64,000 nt of DNA, from contig NZ_JAHZSV010000012.1 of NCBI RefSeq assembly GCF_019457905.1, forward strand, positions 62,001 to 126,000. Reading direction: 5' to 3'. A model generated the notes under the pieces. That model had not been told where the DNA came from, searched no databases, and was given only the letters and a program-made list of their open reading frames with translations. Position numbers and translations under genes: made by a program. Below are positions 51,358 through 60,345 of the stretch, one piece after another (position 1 is the first letter of the stretch; each line of letters opens with the position of its first letter). The stretch comes from Flagellimonas abyssi (GTDB taxonomy: Bacteria > Bacteroidota > Bacteroidia > Flavobacteriales > Flavobacteriaceae).

Positions 51358-51388
51358 CGTCTTAGATTGGGGTTTTTCAGATGAAATG

Positions 51389-52177
51389 CTACTTGAGGCC
51401 TTTAGGAATCTCACAAATAGGTATAGGAACCATCTTATGTTTGTTTGCAGAATTGTATCTTTTATAGATTGAGAAAACTTCTTTTTCTCTGCCAGAAAAA
51501 TCTTCAGAAGTTTTGCCTTGGTCATCCATTTCCATGGCCCATTCCAGTTCTGGGTACGATGCGCCTATTTGATCCTCATCGGTTCTGCTATCACCCCATA
51601 GGCCATCGGTAGGGGCTGCTTCCATAATATCCTGATTTACTCCAAGTACTCGTCCAAGTTCATAAACCTCGGTTTTGACTAGGTCGGCAATAGGACTAAG
51701 GTCAACGCCACCGTCACCGTATTTTGTGTAGAACCCAATGCCGAAATCTTCCACTTTGTTTCCTGTTCCGGCAACTAGATAACCTTCTAAAGCTGCGAAA
51801 TAGTAGAGAGTGGTCATACGAAGTCTTGCGCGTGTATTTGCAAGTGACATGAATCGGTCTTCCTCTTTATTCACCTTTGGAAAGGCATCTACCAATGAAT
51901 CGAATACGGGTGTAAGGTCGACTGGTTGCCTGGATACATTTGGGTAGTTTTCAATTAACCAATCAATATGTCGGTCGGCACGGGTAACTTGGTTTTCACC
52001 TTGATGAATGGGCATCTCCAAACATAAAAGGTCCAATCCGGTCTTGGCACAGAGCGTTGAGGTTACGGCAGAATCAATTCCCCCTGACACACCAATGACA
52101 AAACCTTTGCATTTTGCATTTTCGGCATAGTCCTTTAACCAATCAACAATATGGGCGATTACCTTTTCTGTTTGCAT
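51389..52177 (-). CDS. nadE: NAD+ synthase (ammonia-dependent)
   Basis: A 262-residue N-type ATP pyrophosphatase with the P-loop GVSGGIDSAVTS near residue 28. It amidates deamido-NAD to NAD+. The short length shows that there is no glutaminase domain, so ammonia is the nitrogen source or glutaminase activity is separate. It is divergent from gldB, with promoters in a ~65-base shared gap. Confidence 0.93.
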   Translation of the reverse strand: MQTEKVIAHIVDWLKDYAENAKCKGFVIGVSGGIDSAVTSTLCAKTGLDLLCLEMPIHQGENQVTRADRHIDWLIENYPNVSRQPVDLTPVFDSLVDAFPKVNKEEDRFMSLANTRARLRMTTLYYFAALEGYLVAGTGNKVEDFGIGFYTKYGDGGVDLSPIADLVKTEVYELGRVLGVNQDIMEAAPTDGLWGDSRTDEDQIGASYPELEWAMEMDDQGKTSEDFSGREKEVFSIYKRYNSANKHKMVPIPICEIPKGLK

Positions 52178-52202
52178 ATCTTACTATTTAGATTCTATAA
52201 AT

Positions 52203-52210
52203 TACCTTTG
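52203..52210 (+). promoter_or_regulatory. -7 promoter element of gldB
   Basis: TACCTTTG matches TAnnTTTG and stands 33 bases before the chosen gldB start at 52244. It supports rejecting the longer reading frame that starts at 52151. Confidence 0.55.
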
Positions 52211-52243
52211 TGCCCTGTAAATTTAATCCCTGTGTCCTTAAAA

Positions 52244-53233
52244 ATGAAGCGGTTGTTGAAATACTTTACTATTCCCGTATTGAGATGTTTTATTTTGGTT
52301 ATGATTTTATCGATTTCATCATGTGGTGAAACGGATAAAACCGAAGAGGAGGTCGCCAAAATTCCGGTGGATTTGAAAATTTCAAGGTTCGATAGGGAAT
52401 TTGCAAATGCTTCCGTTGATGACATTCCCAAATTGAAAGCAAAGTATCCCTATTTGTTTCCGGAACAGTTTCCCGATAGTGTTTGGTCGGCCAAATTAGC
52501 GGACACCCTTCAAATTGAGCTTTCCGAAGAAGTGGCAAAGGAATTTGGGGATTTTCAACAGGAATCAGCAGATTTGGAATCACTCTTTAAACATATCAAA
52601 TATTATTTCCCAGCAACCGAAACGCCCCATATTGTAACGTTGACCTCGGATGTTCGGTATGAAAGCCGCATCATTTTGGTAGACTCTTTGTTGTTGATAG
52701 GTCTTGATAATTATTTGGGGGAAGACCATCATTTTTATGAAGGCATGCAAAGATATATTGCATCATCATTGGATAAAAAATTCTTGACATCGGATGTGGC
52801 CAGTGCCTTTGCCAAAAAGGTTATTTCCTATCCGCGTAACCGAGCTTTATTGTCGAGAATGGTCTACTATGGAAAGGAACTTTATTTAAAGGATAAATTG
52901 ATTCCTTCTGCTTCAGATGCTCAAAAAATAGGATACTCCGAAGAAGAAATGGAGTGGGCAAGGGCGAATGAGGAGCAGATGTGGAAATATTTTGTGGAGC
53001 GGGAATTATTGTATAGTACAGATACCGGATTGGACCGTAAGTTTTTGGATCCAGCACCGTTTACAAAGTTCGGACTAGAGCTGGATAATGAGTCACCAGG
53101 TCGTTTGGGCCGATATATGGGATGGCAGATTGTGAGGGCCTTTATGGAGAAGACCGATGTAGGACTCAAGCAAATGTTGGATATACCCGCAGATGAAATT
53201 TTAAAACAGTCAAATTACAAACCAAAAAGATAA
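52244..53233 (+). CDS. gldB: Gliding motility lipoprotein
   Basis: About 329 residues from ATG 52244 (MKRLLKYFTIPV). A signal peptide ends in the lipobox SISSC. The remaining sequence (FDREFANASVDDIPKLKAKYP; WKYFVERELLYSTD) matches GldB of gliding flavobacteria, a component essential for gliding/type IX secretion in Flavobacterium johnsoniae. The start was set after the promoter element at 52203. gldC follows directly, in the usual order. Confidence 0.9.
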   Translation: MKRLLKYFTIPVLRCFILVMILSISSCGETDKTEEEVAKIPVDLKISRFDREFANASVDDIPKLKAKYPYLFPEQFPDSVWSAKLADTLQIELSEEVAKEFGDFQQESADLESLFKHIKYYFPATETPHIVTLTSDVRYESRIILVDSLLLIGLDNYLGEDHHFYEGMQRYIASSLDKKFLTSDVASAFAKKVISYPRNRALLSRMVYYGKELYLKDKLIPSASDAQKIGYSEEEMEWARANEEQMWKYFVERELLYSTDTGLDRKFLDPAPFTKFGLELDNESPGRLGRYMGWQIVRAFMEKTDVGLKQMLDIPADEILKQSNYKPKR

Positions 53234-53569
53234 ATGGCAGTAGAACATACTTCGGAAATAACCCTAAAGGTAGGGTTGGATGAAAACCGAGTGCCCGAGG
53301 AATTGACCTGGTCGGCACAGGATGGCGGTATTAATGAGGAAGAGGCCAAAGCCATGTTGTTGTCCGTGTGGGACAGCAAAAACCAGGAATCCTTAAAAAT
53401 AGATCTGTGGACCAAGGATATGCCAGTGGATGAGATGAAAGTATTTTTCCATCAAACCTTGGTAACCTTGGCCGATACTTTTTACAAGGCCACACAAGAC
53501 GAAAAAATGACCGCTACGATGAAGGACTTCTGTGATTACTTTGCCGAAAAACTGGAGTTGAAGAAATAA
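53234..53569 (+). CDS. gldC: Gliding motility protein
   Basis: A 111-residue soluble protein that starts at the base after the gldB stop. The sequence (TSEITLKVGLDENRVPEELTW; ETLV-like HQTLVTLADTFYKATQDE) matches GldC, which assists GldB in gliding. Cytoplasmic by composition. The stop is 1 base from the stop of the convergent gene. Confidence 0.9.
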   Translation: MAVEHTSEITLKVGLDENRVPEELTWSAQDGGINEEEAKAMLLSVWDSKNQESLKIDLWTKDMPVDEMKVFFHQTLVTLADTFYKATQDEKMTATMKDFCDYFAEKLELKK

Positions 53570-53570
53570 C

Positions 53571-54080
53571 TCAATCCACTGGTTCGTGTGTGCGGTCGAA
53601 CTTGGCCTTATCGGCTCCTTTTAAGTCGAGGGCACTCTCAATTTTTGACTTGGTTGGTCTTTGTAGGTATAAATAACCAATCAGTACCACACCAATAATA
53701 AGGTAAGTGAGGTTTTGAGTATTCGAAAAAATAACAATGCTGAAAAGCGAAGCTCCTTCCAACAAGGCATATTTTATAATCGATGCCGTTTGGAATTTCA
53801 TCAATTTTTCCCTGAGTCCATTCTTTTGGGATATGGACCTCAATATTTTTTTGAAGATGAAATCTCCTAAGAAAATGCTTGCCAAGGCTACCACCGGCAC
53901 GATGGCCAAAAATATATCGTTTGTGTCTGAAGTGCTGAGCTCTGGGTCTTCTGCATTAAAATAGAATAGGATGGCCAATATCACGGGGGTCGTTGCAATC
54001 CCGAGATGTAAAAAGGACATCACTTTCATAAATCCTCCGGGAGTGAATTGGTTCGATGTTTTTTGAGCCATTTGTGTCAT
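53571..54080 (-). CDS. Membrane protein of unknown function
   Basis: About 169 residues with four hydrophobic segments (MSFLHLGIATTPVILAILFY, then IFLAIVPVVALASIFLGDFI, two more near residues 115 and 135). I do not recognise the family. The start at 54080 (MTQMAQKTSN) is preferred over the in-frame ATG at 54110, because a -7 element, TATTTTAG on the minus strand (54091-54098), lies between them. It is convergent with gldC. Confidence 0.7.
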   Translation of the reverse strand: MTQMAQKTSNQFTPGGFMKVMSFLHLGIATTPVILAILFYFNAEDPELSTSDTNDIFLAIVPVVALASIFLGDFIFKKILRSISQKNGLREKLMKFQTASIIKYALLEGASLFSIVIFSNTQNLTYLIIGVVLIGYLYLQRPTKSKIESALDLKGADKAKFDRTHEPVD

Positions 54081-54141
54081 ATTTATGGACCTAAAATACC
54101 CAAAAAGCACTTGGAATATAATTTTAAGTAAAAATCAGAAT

Positions 54142-54167
54142 AAAAAAAGCCCCGATATGGAGCTTTT
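54142..54167 (-). terminator. Terminator of the pirin gene
   Basis: On the minus strand AAAAGCTCC pairs with GGGGCTTTT, with one mismatch and loop ATATC, followed by more T. It lies 13 bases after the pirin stop. Confidence 0.75.
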
Positions 54168-54179
54168 CTGTTTGTAAAC

Positions 54180-54908
54180 TTAACGTCCTATGTTGTCCAA
54201 GCTCATAGGGACTTCCATGAGCAATACCCTACTGTTTGTATTGGATTTAAAATCGAACGAATTCGTGTCCCAAATCCCAAATCCATCCCGTTTTTCGAGC
54301 TTTTGTCCATTGATTTCTACTTCGCCCTCCAAGATAAAGGCGTAAACGCCATTTCCTTCTTTTTTGATTTGATAGGAATCTGTTTTCCCTTCTTCGAATT
54401 TCCCCAAATGGAACCAAGCATCTTGATGGATCCATACGCCTTCATCTTCGGAGTTTGGAGAAAGCACTTGGTAAAAGGCATTCTTCTTTTCTATTTCCCG
54501 AATGGATATTTGATCGTATCGGGGTTCTACATTCCGTTTGTTCGGGAAAACCCAAATCTGTAAAAACTTCACCTCTTGATCACTATTCTTGTTGTACTCG
54601 CTATGTTGAACTCCAGTGCCGGCACTCATCACCTGCACATCCCCTTCCTTAATGGTGGTAGTGTTCCCCATGCTATCCTTGTGTTCCAAATCTCCTTCTA
54701 AAGGAATGGAGATGATTTCCATATTATCGTGGGGATGCGTCCCGAAACCTCTTCCGGGCGCCACTTGGTCATCATTGAGTACGCGGAGTACCCCAAAATA
54801 CATTCGTTCGGGGTCGTGATACCCTGCAAAACTAAATGTATGGTGTGAGTTCAACCAGCCATGGTCTGCGTGGCCACGGGTCGCTGCTTTGTGTAATACA
54901 GATTTCAT
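54180..54908 (-). CDS. Pirin family protein
   Basis: A 242-residue bicupin. The N-terminal cupin has the metal motif GFGTHPHDNMEIISIPLEG near residue 55 and the pirin start TRGHADHGWLNSHHTFSF. Bacterial pirins bind Fe and some (YhhW) act as quercetinases; the role here is unknown. Monocistronic. Confidence 0.9.
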   Translation of the reverse strand: MKSVLHKAATRGHADHGWLNSHHTFSFAGYHDPERMYFGVLRVLNDDQVAPGRGFGTHPHDNMEIISIPLEGDLEHKDSMGNTTTIKEGDVQVMSAGTGVQHSEYNKNSDQEVKFLQIWVFPNKRNVEPRYDQISIREIEKKNAFYQVLSPNSEDEGVWIHQDAWFHLGKFEEGKTDSYQIKKEGNGVYAFILEGEVEINGQKLEKRDGFGIWDTNSFDFKSNTNSRVLLMEVPMSLDNIGR

Positions 54909-55013
54909 TGTATCAATCTTTTTTAAATTAAAACTTGAGTTTTAGCTGGTTGATTTGTCGTAAAAATCAGCTATTTCTTACCAAATTGATTGATGTGGGT
55001 AAAGGGCTGATGC

Positions 55014-55628
55014 CTAAGTATTGCTTTTGAAGAAATCTTGGTTGATGCCGTCAATAAATTCCAAAAGTTCTTCCCTCCCCATTCGGTTTGTAGAGGAAGT
55101 GGTGAAATGTGGAGGGGCCTCCTCCCAAGCTCCTTCCAATAGTTTTTGAAGATAGGCGTTGGCCTGTCTTTCTATGGCACCGGGTTTAAGCTTGTCCGCC
55201 TTCGTGAAGATTATCGCAAACGGAATCTGATTGGTGCCCAACCACTCCATAAACTCCAGGTCCACGGGTTGAGGTTCATGACGTATGTCCACCAGTACAA
55301 AACCGCATACCAGTTGTTTTCGCTTTTGAAAATACTCGGTAATGTACTTCTGAAATGTTTTTTTGTCCTTTTTGGACACTCTTGCATATCCATACCCGGG
55401 CAAATCCACCAAAAACCAATTGTTGTTGATTTTAAAATGGTTGATGAGCTGTGTTTTTCCAGGTCTTCCTGAGGTTTTTGCCAACGATTTGCGTTCCATC
55501 AACATGTTAATTAAGGAAGATTTGCCAACATTGGACCTGCCGATAAACGCGTACTCAGGAAGCGGTTCATTGGGGCACTTGGCAACATTGGAGTTGCTCA
55601 TTACAAATTCTGCCGAGGTAATTTTCAT
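55014..55628 (-). CDS. engB: Ribosome biogenesis GTP-binding protein
   Basis: A 204-residue YihA/YsxC-type GTPase with the P-loop GRSNVGKSSLINML near residue 28, DLPGYGYA near residue 75, and TKADK near residue 141. It is needed for 50S assembly. It follows the alpha/beta-hydrolase gene by 2 bases on the same strand. The order hydrolase-engB opposite mraZ is as expected near a dcw cluster in this family. Confidence 0.95.
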   Translation of the reverse strand: MKITSAEFVMSNSNVAKCPNEPLPEYAFIGRSNVGKSSLINMLMERKSLAKTSGRPGKTQLINHFKINNNWFLVDLPGYGYARVSKKDKKTFQKYITEYFQKRKQLVCGFVLVDIRHEPQPVDLEFMEWLGTNQIPFAIIFTKADKLKPGAIERQANAYLQKLLEGAWEEAPPHFTTSSTNRMGREELLEFIDGINQDFFKSNT

Positions 55629-55630
55629 GC

Positions 55631-56395
55631 TTAGAAGTTACGTTTTTTCAACCAAGCTTCGAGGATATGGTTAAAATCGTTCGGATGTTCCATCATTGGC
55701 GCATGGCCACATTTTTCTATCCAGTATAGATCGGAGTTGGGCAGGAGTTCGTGAAATTCCTTTGCTACGTTGGGGGGGGTAACTGTATCGTTTTCTCCCC
55801 AAATGATGCAAGTCGGTGTGTTCATCTGAGGCAAATCTTTGGCCATATTGTGACGAATGGCACTTTTGGCTATGGCCAACGTCTTTACCAATTTCATTCT
55901 ATCGTTCACCGTAGCAAAAACTTCGTCCACTATTTCCTTTGTGGCTACTTTTGGGTCGTAAAATACGTCCTCTGCCTTTTTTTTGATGAATTCGTAATCA
56001 CCTCGTCTTGGATATCCATCTCCCATGGCGCTTTCGTAAAGGCCTGAGCTTCCGGTGATAACAAGTGCTTTTACCATTTCCGGGAACATTTTGGTGTGCA
56101 AAAGGCCAATGTGGCCGCCTAGAGAGTTTCCTAACAAGATGACATCCTTTAAGCCTTTGTGCTCAATGAATCCTTCCAGAAAGTTGGCAAAGTTTTTTAC
56201 AGTGGTTTTCAAAAGAGGTAAATCGTAAATCGGCAATTCGGGAATCAGCACCTGATATCCCTTTTGGGGAAAATATTCGGATACGCCCTGGAAGTTGCTC
56301 AAACCCCCCATCAAACCGTGCAATATGATCATGGGAGTCCCTTCTCCCTTTTCTATATATCGGTATTTGCCATCCTCGATTAAATGCTCTTCCAT
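55631..56395 (-). CDS. Alpha/beta hydrolase
   Basis: A 254-residue hydrolase with the oxyanion motif LHGLMGG near residue 25, the nucleophile Ser in LGNSLGGH near residue 92, Asp in IIWGENDTVTPP, and His in CGHAPMMEHP. The full triad is present. It resembles 2-hydroxymuconate-semialdehyde-hydrolase-like enzymes, but the substrate is unknown. It is divergent from mraZ, with 264 bases between them. Confidence 0.88.
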   Translation of the reverse strand: MEEHLIEDGKYRYIEKGEGTPMIILHGLMGGLSNFQGVSEYFPQKGYQVLIPELPIYDLPLLKTTVKNFANFLEGFIEHKGLKDVILLGNSLGGHIGLLHTKMFPEMVKALVITGSSGLYESAMGDGYPRRGDYEFIKKKAEDVFYDPKVATKEIVDEVFATVNDRMKLVKTLAIAKSAIRHNMAKDLPQMNTPTCIIWGENDTVTPPNVAKEFHELLPNSDLYWIEKCGHAPMMEHPNDFNHILEAWLKKRNF

Positions 56396-56566
56396 CTATA
56401 GTCAGTTGGTAGTAAGAGGGGCAAATATAGGAATTTCATATCACAAAGATTTTAGGTTTTGGTTTATCGGTAAGAAGTTTTTTCATTTTGATCAAAACTA
56501 TTTTCAATTGGGCTCACGCCACAATAATCAATTTTCATATCCAAATCGGATGAAATAGGTCAAAAG

Positions 56567-56612
56567 TGGGGAATTTATTAACAAAAGTGGTGTTAAGTGG
56601 AGAAATGTGGAA
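56567..56612. promoter_or_regulatory. MraZ-binding boxes
   Basis: TGGTG (56588), TGGAG (56598) and TGGAA (56608) repeat exactly every 10 bases with 5-base spacers. A further TGGGG is at 56567, 21 bases upstream. MraZ of E. coli is known to bind TGGGN repeats separated by 5 bases upstream of its own gene. The sites overlap the expected -33 region, consistent with autorepression of the dcw cluster. Confidence 0.75.
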
Positions 56613-56622
56613 ATAAAATCTA

Positions 56623-56630
56623 TATATTTG
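56623..56630 (+). promoter_or_regulatory. -7 promoter element of the dcw cluster
   Basis: TATATTTG matches TAnnTTTG exactly and follows the last MraZ box by 10 bases. The mraZ GTG start is 30 bases downstream. Confidence 0.7.
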
Positions 56631-56659
56631 AGTTGTATTAAGTAACCAATTGATTTCTA

Positions 56660-57115
56660 GTGACCCATATCATAGGACAACATGATTGCAAAGCGGACTC
56701 CAAAGGAAGGGTACTGTTGCCCATTTCTTTGAAGAATCAGTTGGTGCCCGTGATCAAGGATGGGTTCGTAATCAAGCGCTCTGTTTTTCAGCAATGCTTG
56801 GAATTGTATCCCAAAGCTGAGTTCGATGTGCTGATGCAGAAAGTGATGAAGAAAAGCAAAATCAATCGAAAGTACGATGCTTTCGTGAGAAATTTTGTAG
56901 CGGGGATGAAGGAGGTAAGTATTGATGGGGATTCAGGAAGATTGCAGATTCCAAAAAACTTGGTGGAGTTTGCAGGAATTGAAAAAGAAGTGGTTTTGAA
57001 CGCGGTTTTTGACAAAATCGAGATTTGGAACAAGGATCTGTACGAGAAAGTCTTGGCGGAAGGAGAGAAGGATTATGCCGATCTGGCCGAGGAGATTTTT
57101 GACGACGATGAGTAG
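56660..57115 (+). CDS. mraZ: Transcriptional regulator MraZ
   Basis: A 151-residue protein with two AbrB-like repeats: HDCKADSKGRVLLPISLKNQ near residue 8 and VSIDGDSGRLQIPKNLVEFAG near residue 90. It should bind the TGG boxes upstream and control the cell division and wall cluster. The start is GTG 56660. The last bases overlap rsmH. Confidence 0.95.
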   Translation: MTHIIGQHDCKADSKGRVLLPISLKNQLVPVIKDGFVIKRSVFQQCLELYPKAEFDVLMQKVMKKSKINRKYDAFVRNFVAGMKEVSIDGDSGRLQIPKNLVEFAGIEKEVVLNAVFDKIEIWNKDLYEKVLAEGEKDYADLAEEIFDDDE

Positions 57116-58010
57116 TGAATATCATAATCCGGTACTGCTAAAGGAATCGGTGGACGGATTGAATATAAAAGATAATGGAGTGTATGTGGATGTCACCTTT
57201 GGTGGCGGCGGGCACTCCAAAGAAATTTTGAAAAGATTGGGTAGCGGCGGAAAGTTGTTCGCTTTTGATCAAGATGAAGATGCGCTTAAAAACGCAATTG
57301 ATGATGAAAGGTTCCAGTTGATCAATCAGAACTTTCGCTACCTCAAACAGTTTTTGAAGTTCTATGGCATTCGGAAAGTTGATGGAATCTTGGCGGATTT
57401 TGGGGTTTCCTCCCATCAGTTCGATGAAGCCGACCGTGGTTTCTCCATTCGGTTCAACGCAGATTTGGATATGCGGATGGACAAAAAAAGCGAGTTGTCG
57501 GCCTTTCGGGTGGTGAACACCTATTCCCAAGAAGATTTAGCGTCGGTTCTTTTTCAGTATGGCGAGCTGCGCAATGCGAACGCCATGGCCAAAACCATTG
57601 TGGAAGCAAGAGCGGAGGAACCTATCAAAACAACAGATGACCTTAAAGGTGTGTTGAAAAGGTTTTTGCCCAAAATGAAAGAGAATAAAATTTTAGCACA
57701 GATCTATCAAGCGATCAGGATTGAGGTCAATCAGGAAATTGAGGTGCTCAAGGAGTTTTTTGAACAAGTGCCGGAGATTTTGGAGGAAGGCGGCAGGTTG
57801 AGCGTAATCAGTTATCACTCCTTGGAGGACCGTTTGGCGAAACGCTTTATCCGTGCAGGTAGATTTGATGGTGAACCGGAAAAGGATTTTTACGGGAACA
57901 TTAATGTTCCTTTAAAAAAAGTCGGAGGACTGATTGTTCCATCGGCAGAAGAAATAAAAAACAATAACAGGGCAAGAAGTGCAAAACTCCGCATAGCGGA
58001 ACGCATATAA
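57108..58010 (+). CDS. rsmH: 16S rRNA (cytosine-1402-N4)-methyltransferase
   Basis: About 300 residues from ATG 57108 (MSSEYHNPVLLKESV), chosen because the family begins with HxPVLL and because the longer frame would run deep into mraZ. The SAM motif is DVTFGGGGHS near residue 25, with GILADFGVSSHQFD near residue 93. It overlaps the mraZ stop by 8 bases. Confidence 0.96.
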   Translation: MSSEYHNPVLLKESVDGLNIKDNGVYVDVTFGGGGHSKEILKRLGSGGKLFAFDQDEDALKNAIDDERFQLINQNFRYLKQFLKFYGIRKVDGILADFGVSSHQFDEADRGFSIRFNADLDMRMDKKSELSAFRVVNTYSQEDLASVLFQYGELRNANAMAKTIVEARAEEPIKTTDDLKGVLKRFLPKMKENKILAQIYQAIRIEVNQEIEVLKEFFEQVPEILEEGGRLSVISYHSLEDRLAKRFIRAGRFDGEPEKDFYGNINVPLKKVGGLIVPSAEEIKNNNRARSAKLRIAERI

Positions 58011-58018
58011 AATGTAAA

Positions 58019-58336
58019 ATGAGAAAAGGATTACTGGACATATTAAAAGGAAAGTTTTTGGTGAGCGGAGATGCGCCCAAGAATTGGATGTTTTTGTTGT
58101 TTGCCTCCTTTTTGGCAGCACTGATGATTTCCAGTAGTCACAATGCGGATAAAAAAGTGTTGGAGATTGCCGAGCTGAACGAGGAGGTGCGTAAGCTCAA
58201 AAGCGAGTTTTTTGAGGCTCGTTCCAGTGTTCAACAGCTTAAATTGGAATCCACCTTGCGCGAAGTGGTTGCCGAAAAAGGGTTGGTTCCCTCTCAAAAC
58301 CCTCCAAGAAAAATTAAAGTTAAATCAGCGGAATAG
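58019..58336 (+). CDS. ftsL: FtsL-like cell division protein
   Basis: A 105-residue bitopic protein: a short cytoplasmic N-terminus, one membrane segment at ~23-38 (WMFLLFASFLAALMIS), then a coiled coil (IAELNEEVRKLKSEFFEARS). Sequence identity within FtsL is always low; position between rsmH and ftsI makes the call. It links FtsQ/FtsB-type proteins to septal wall synthesis. Confidence 0.85.
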   Translation: MRKGLLDILKGKFLVSGDAPKNWMFLLFASFLAALMISSSHNADKKVLEIAELNEEVRKLKSEFFEARSSVQQLKLESTLREVVAEKGLVPSQNPPRKIKVKSAE

Positions 58337-60345
58337 TGGCCATTACCGAAAAAAATATCATGAACAGACTCTACCTCGTAGCCGGGGGACTTCTTGTTTT
58401 GGCCATAGCCGTAGTGGTGAAGTTGGTGGATATCCAAATGGTACAGGGCGAGAAATATAAGGAGTTGGCCCTGAGCAAGACCGAAAAGATGTTCACGATA
58501 GAGCCCAACCGTGGAAACCTTTATTCTGAAGATGGTAGTTTGTTGGCTGCCTCGGTTTCAAAATATGATATCCGTTTTGATGCAAAGACCGTTTCGCAAG
58601 AGAATTTTGAAAACAATGTTGCCGCATTGTCCGATTCCTTGGGCACAATGTTCGAAAGACCATCATCCTATTATAGACAATTGTTCCGAAAAGCTAGGGC
58701 CAATGGCAATCGCTATAAGTTGGTGGCCCGTAATGTGGGTTATTTGGATTATGTGCGCATCAAACAATTTCCGCTGTTCAACCTTGGGCCATATAAGGGT
58801 GGATTTATTGAAACGCATCGTGTTGTTCGCGAGTACCCTTTGGGTAAAATGGCAGCAAGGAGCATTGGTTACGAACGTGTTGACGAAAACGGGTATTATA
58901 CCAGAGTGGGTCTGGATGGTGCATTCGGCGAAACTTATCTGCGAGGTAAGGAAGGGAAGCGCTTAAAACAAAAAATTGCCAAAGGACAATGGAAGCCCGT
59001 GGGGCTGGACAATATTGTAGAGCCAAAAGATGGGTTGGATGTGGTGTCCACCATTGATGTCAATATTCAGGATATCGCCCATCATGAGTTGTTGAAGCAA
59101 TTGGAAAAATATAAGGCCGACCATGGTTGTGTGGTGGTAATGGAAACGCAAACTGGAGAAATCAAGGCCATTTCCAACTTGGGAATAACTTCCGAAGGAA
59201 AGTATTATGAAAAACTGAACTATGCCGTGGGGGAATCCCATGAACCAGGTTCCACTTTTAAATTGATGTCCATGGTGGCCGCTTTGGAAGATAAAGTGGT
59301 GGACACCAGCACGGTCATCGATACCGAAAAAGGAAGGTACCGAATTTATGATGGTGTTGTAAAAGATACCAAATGGGGAGGGCATGGTAAAATTACATTG
59401 GCCAAAGCATTTGCGGTTTCATCCAACGTAGCTTTTGCAAAAATCATCAATGAAAATTATAAGGAGCAGCCTGAAAAATTTGTAAACCGTCTCATGAACA
59501 TGGGACTCCATAAAAAACTGGACTTGCCGATTATTGGGGAAGGTGATCCCGTAATCCGCTATCCGGGAGATAAAGGATGGTCGGGAATTTCTTTGGGTTG
59601 GATGTCGCATGGTTATGAAGTGTCGTTGACCCCTATTCAAACCTTGGCCTTTTATAATGCCATTGCGAACGATGGGGAATATGTAAAGCCCCGAATGATT
59701 CAAGAGGTGAGAGAAGGCAATAAAGTGGTGAAGCGATTTGATAAAGAAGTGTTGAATTCATCCATCTGTTCCTATGAAACGGTCAAAAAAGTCCAACAAT
59801 TATTAAAGGATGTAGTGGAGAAGGATTATGGAACCGGCCACAGGATGTATTCCAAAAACTTTTCCATGGCGGGAAAAACAGGGACCACACAAAAAAATTA
59901 TGTGGAAAAGAACCCGGATAAACTGGCGTACATCTCCTCTTTTGCAGGATACTTTCCGGCAGATAACCCAAAATATTCGTGTATCGTGGTCATCCATGAA
60001 CCAGATAAAGAGGAAGGTTACTACGGAGCGGATGTTTCCGGTCCGGTATTTAAATCCATGGCCCAAAAAATCCATGCCATTTCTCCCATGGTGGATGAGG
60101 TGGATAACAGGATCAAAGAAGATGTCGAATTGGACAAGGACTATCAGCAATATTATGTGCAAGTCCAGAAAAAATACAGTACGGTTCCCAATGTTAAAGG
60201 GATGAGCGGTATGGACGCCGTTTCGCTTTTGGAGAATCTGGGTATTGAGGTCGAAGTACATGGGAATGGAAAAGTCAAAAATCAGTCCGTGAACCATGGG
60301 ACCAATATCAAACAAGTCAAGAAAATAGTATTGGAGCTTTCATGA
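58336..60345 (+). CDS. ftsI: Septal peptidoglycan transpeptidase (PBP3/SpoVD-like) with PASTA domain
   Basis: A 669-residue penicillin-binding protein. A membrane anchor lies at ~15-32. The transpeptidase motifs are STFK in EPGSTFKLM, SSN in AVSSNVAF, and KTG in MAGKTGTTQ. The C-terminal ~55 residues (VPNVKGMSGMDAVSLLENLG) form one PASTA domain. The GTG start overlaps the ftsL stop. Confidence 0.94.
   Translation: MAITEKNIMNRLYLVAGGLLVLAIAVVVKLVDIQMVQGEKYKELALSKTEKMFTIEPNRGNLYSEDGSLLAASVSKYDIRFDAKTVSQENFENNVAALSDSLGTMFERPSSYYRQLFRKARANGNRYKLVARNVGYLDYVRIKQFPLFNLGPYKGGFIETHRVVREYPLGKMAARSIGYERVDENGYYTRVGLDGAFGETYLRGKEGKRLKQKIAKGQWKPVGLDNIVEPKDGLDVVSTIDVNIQDIAHHELLKQLEKYKADHGCVVVMETQTGEIKAISNLGITSEGKYYEKLNYAVGESHEPGSTFKLMSMVAALEDKVVDTSTVIDTEKGRYRIYDGVVKDTKWGGHGKITLAKAFAVSSNVAFAKIINENYKEQPEKFVNRLMNMGLHKKLDLPIIGEGDPVIRYPGDKGWSGISLGWMSHGYEVSLTPIQTLAFYNAIANDGEYVKPRMIQEVREGNKVVKRFDKEVLNSSICSYETVKKVQQLLKDVVEKDYGTGHRMYSKNFSMAGKTGTTQKNYVEKNPDKLAYISSFAGYFPADNPKYSCIVVIHEPDKEEGYYGADVSGPVFKSMAQKIHAISPMVDEVDNRIKEDVELDKDYQQYYVQVQKKYSTVPNVKGMSGMDAVSLLENLGIEVEVHGNGKVKNQSVNHGTNIKQVKKIVLELS

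Noticed and set aside
57009-57107. N-terminal extension of rsmH
   Set aside because: It is read from the mraZ coding region in another frame and is Arg-rich without homologous pattern. The family begins at MSSEYHNPVLL.
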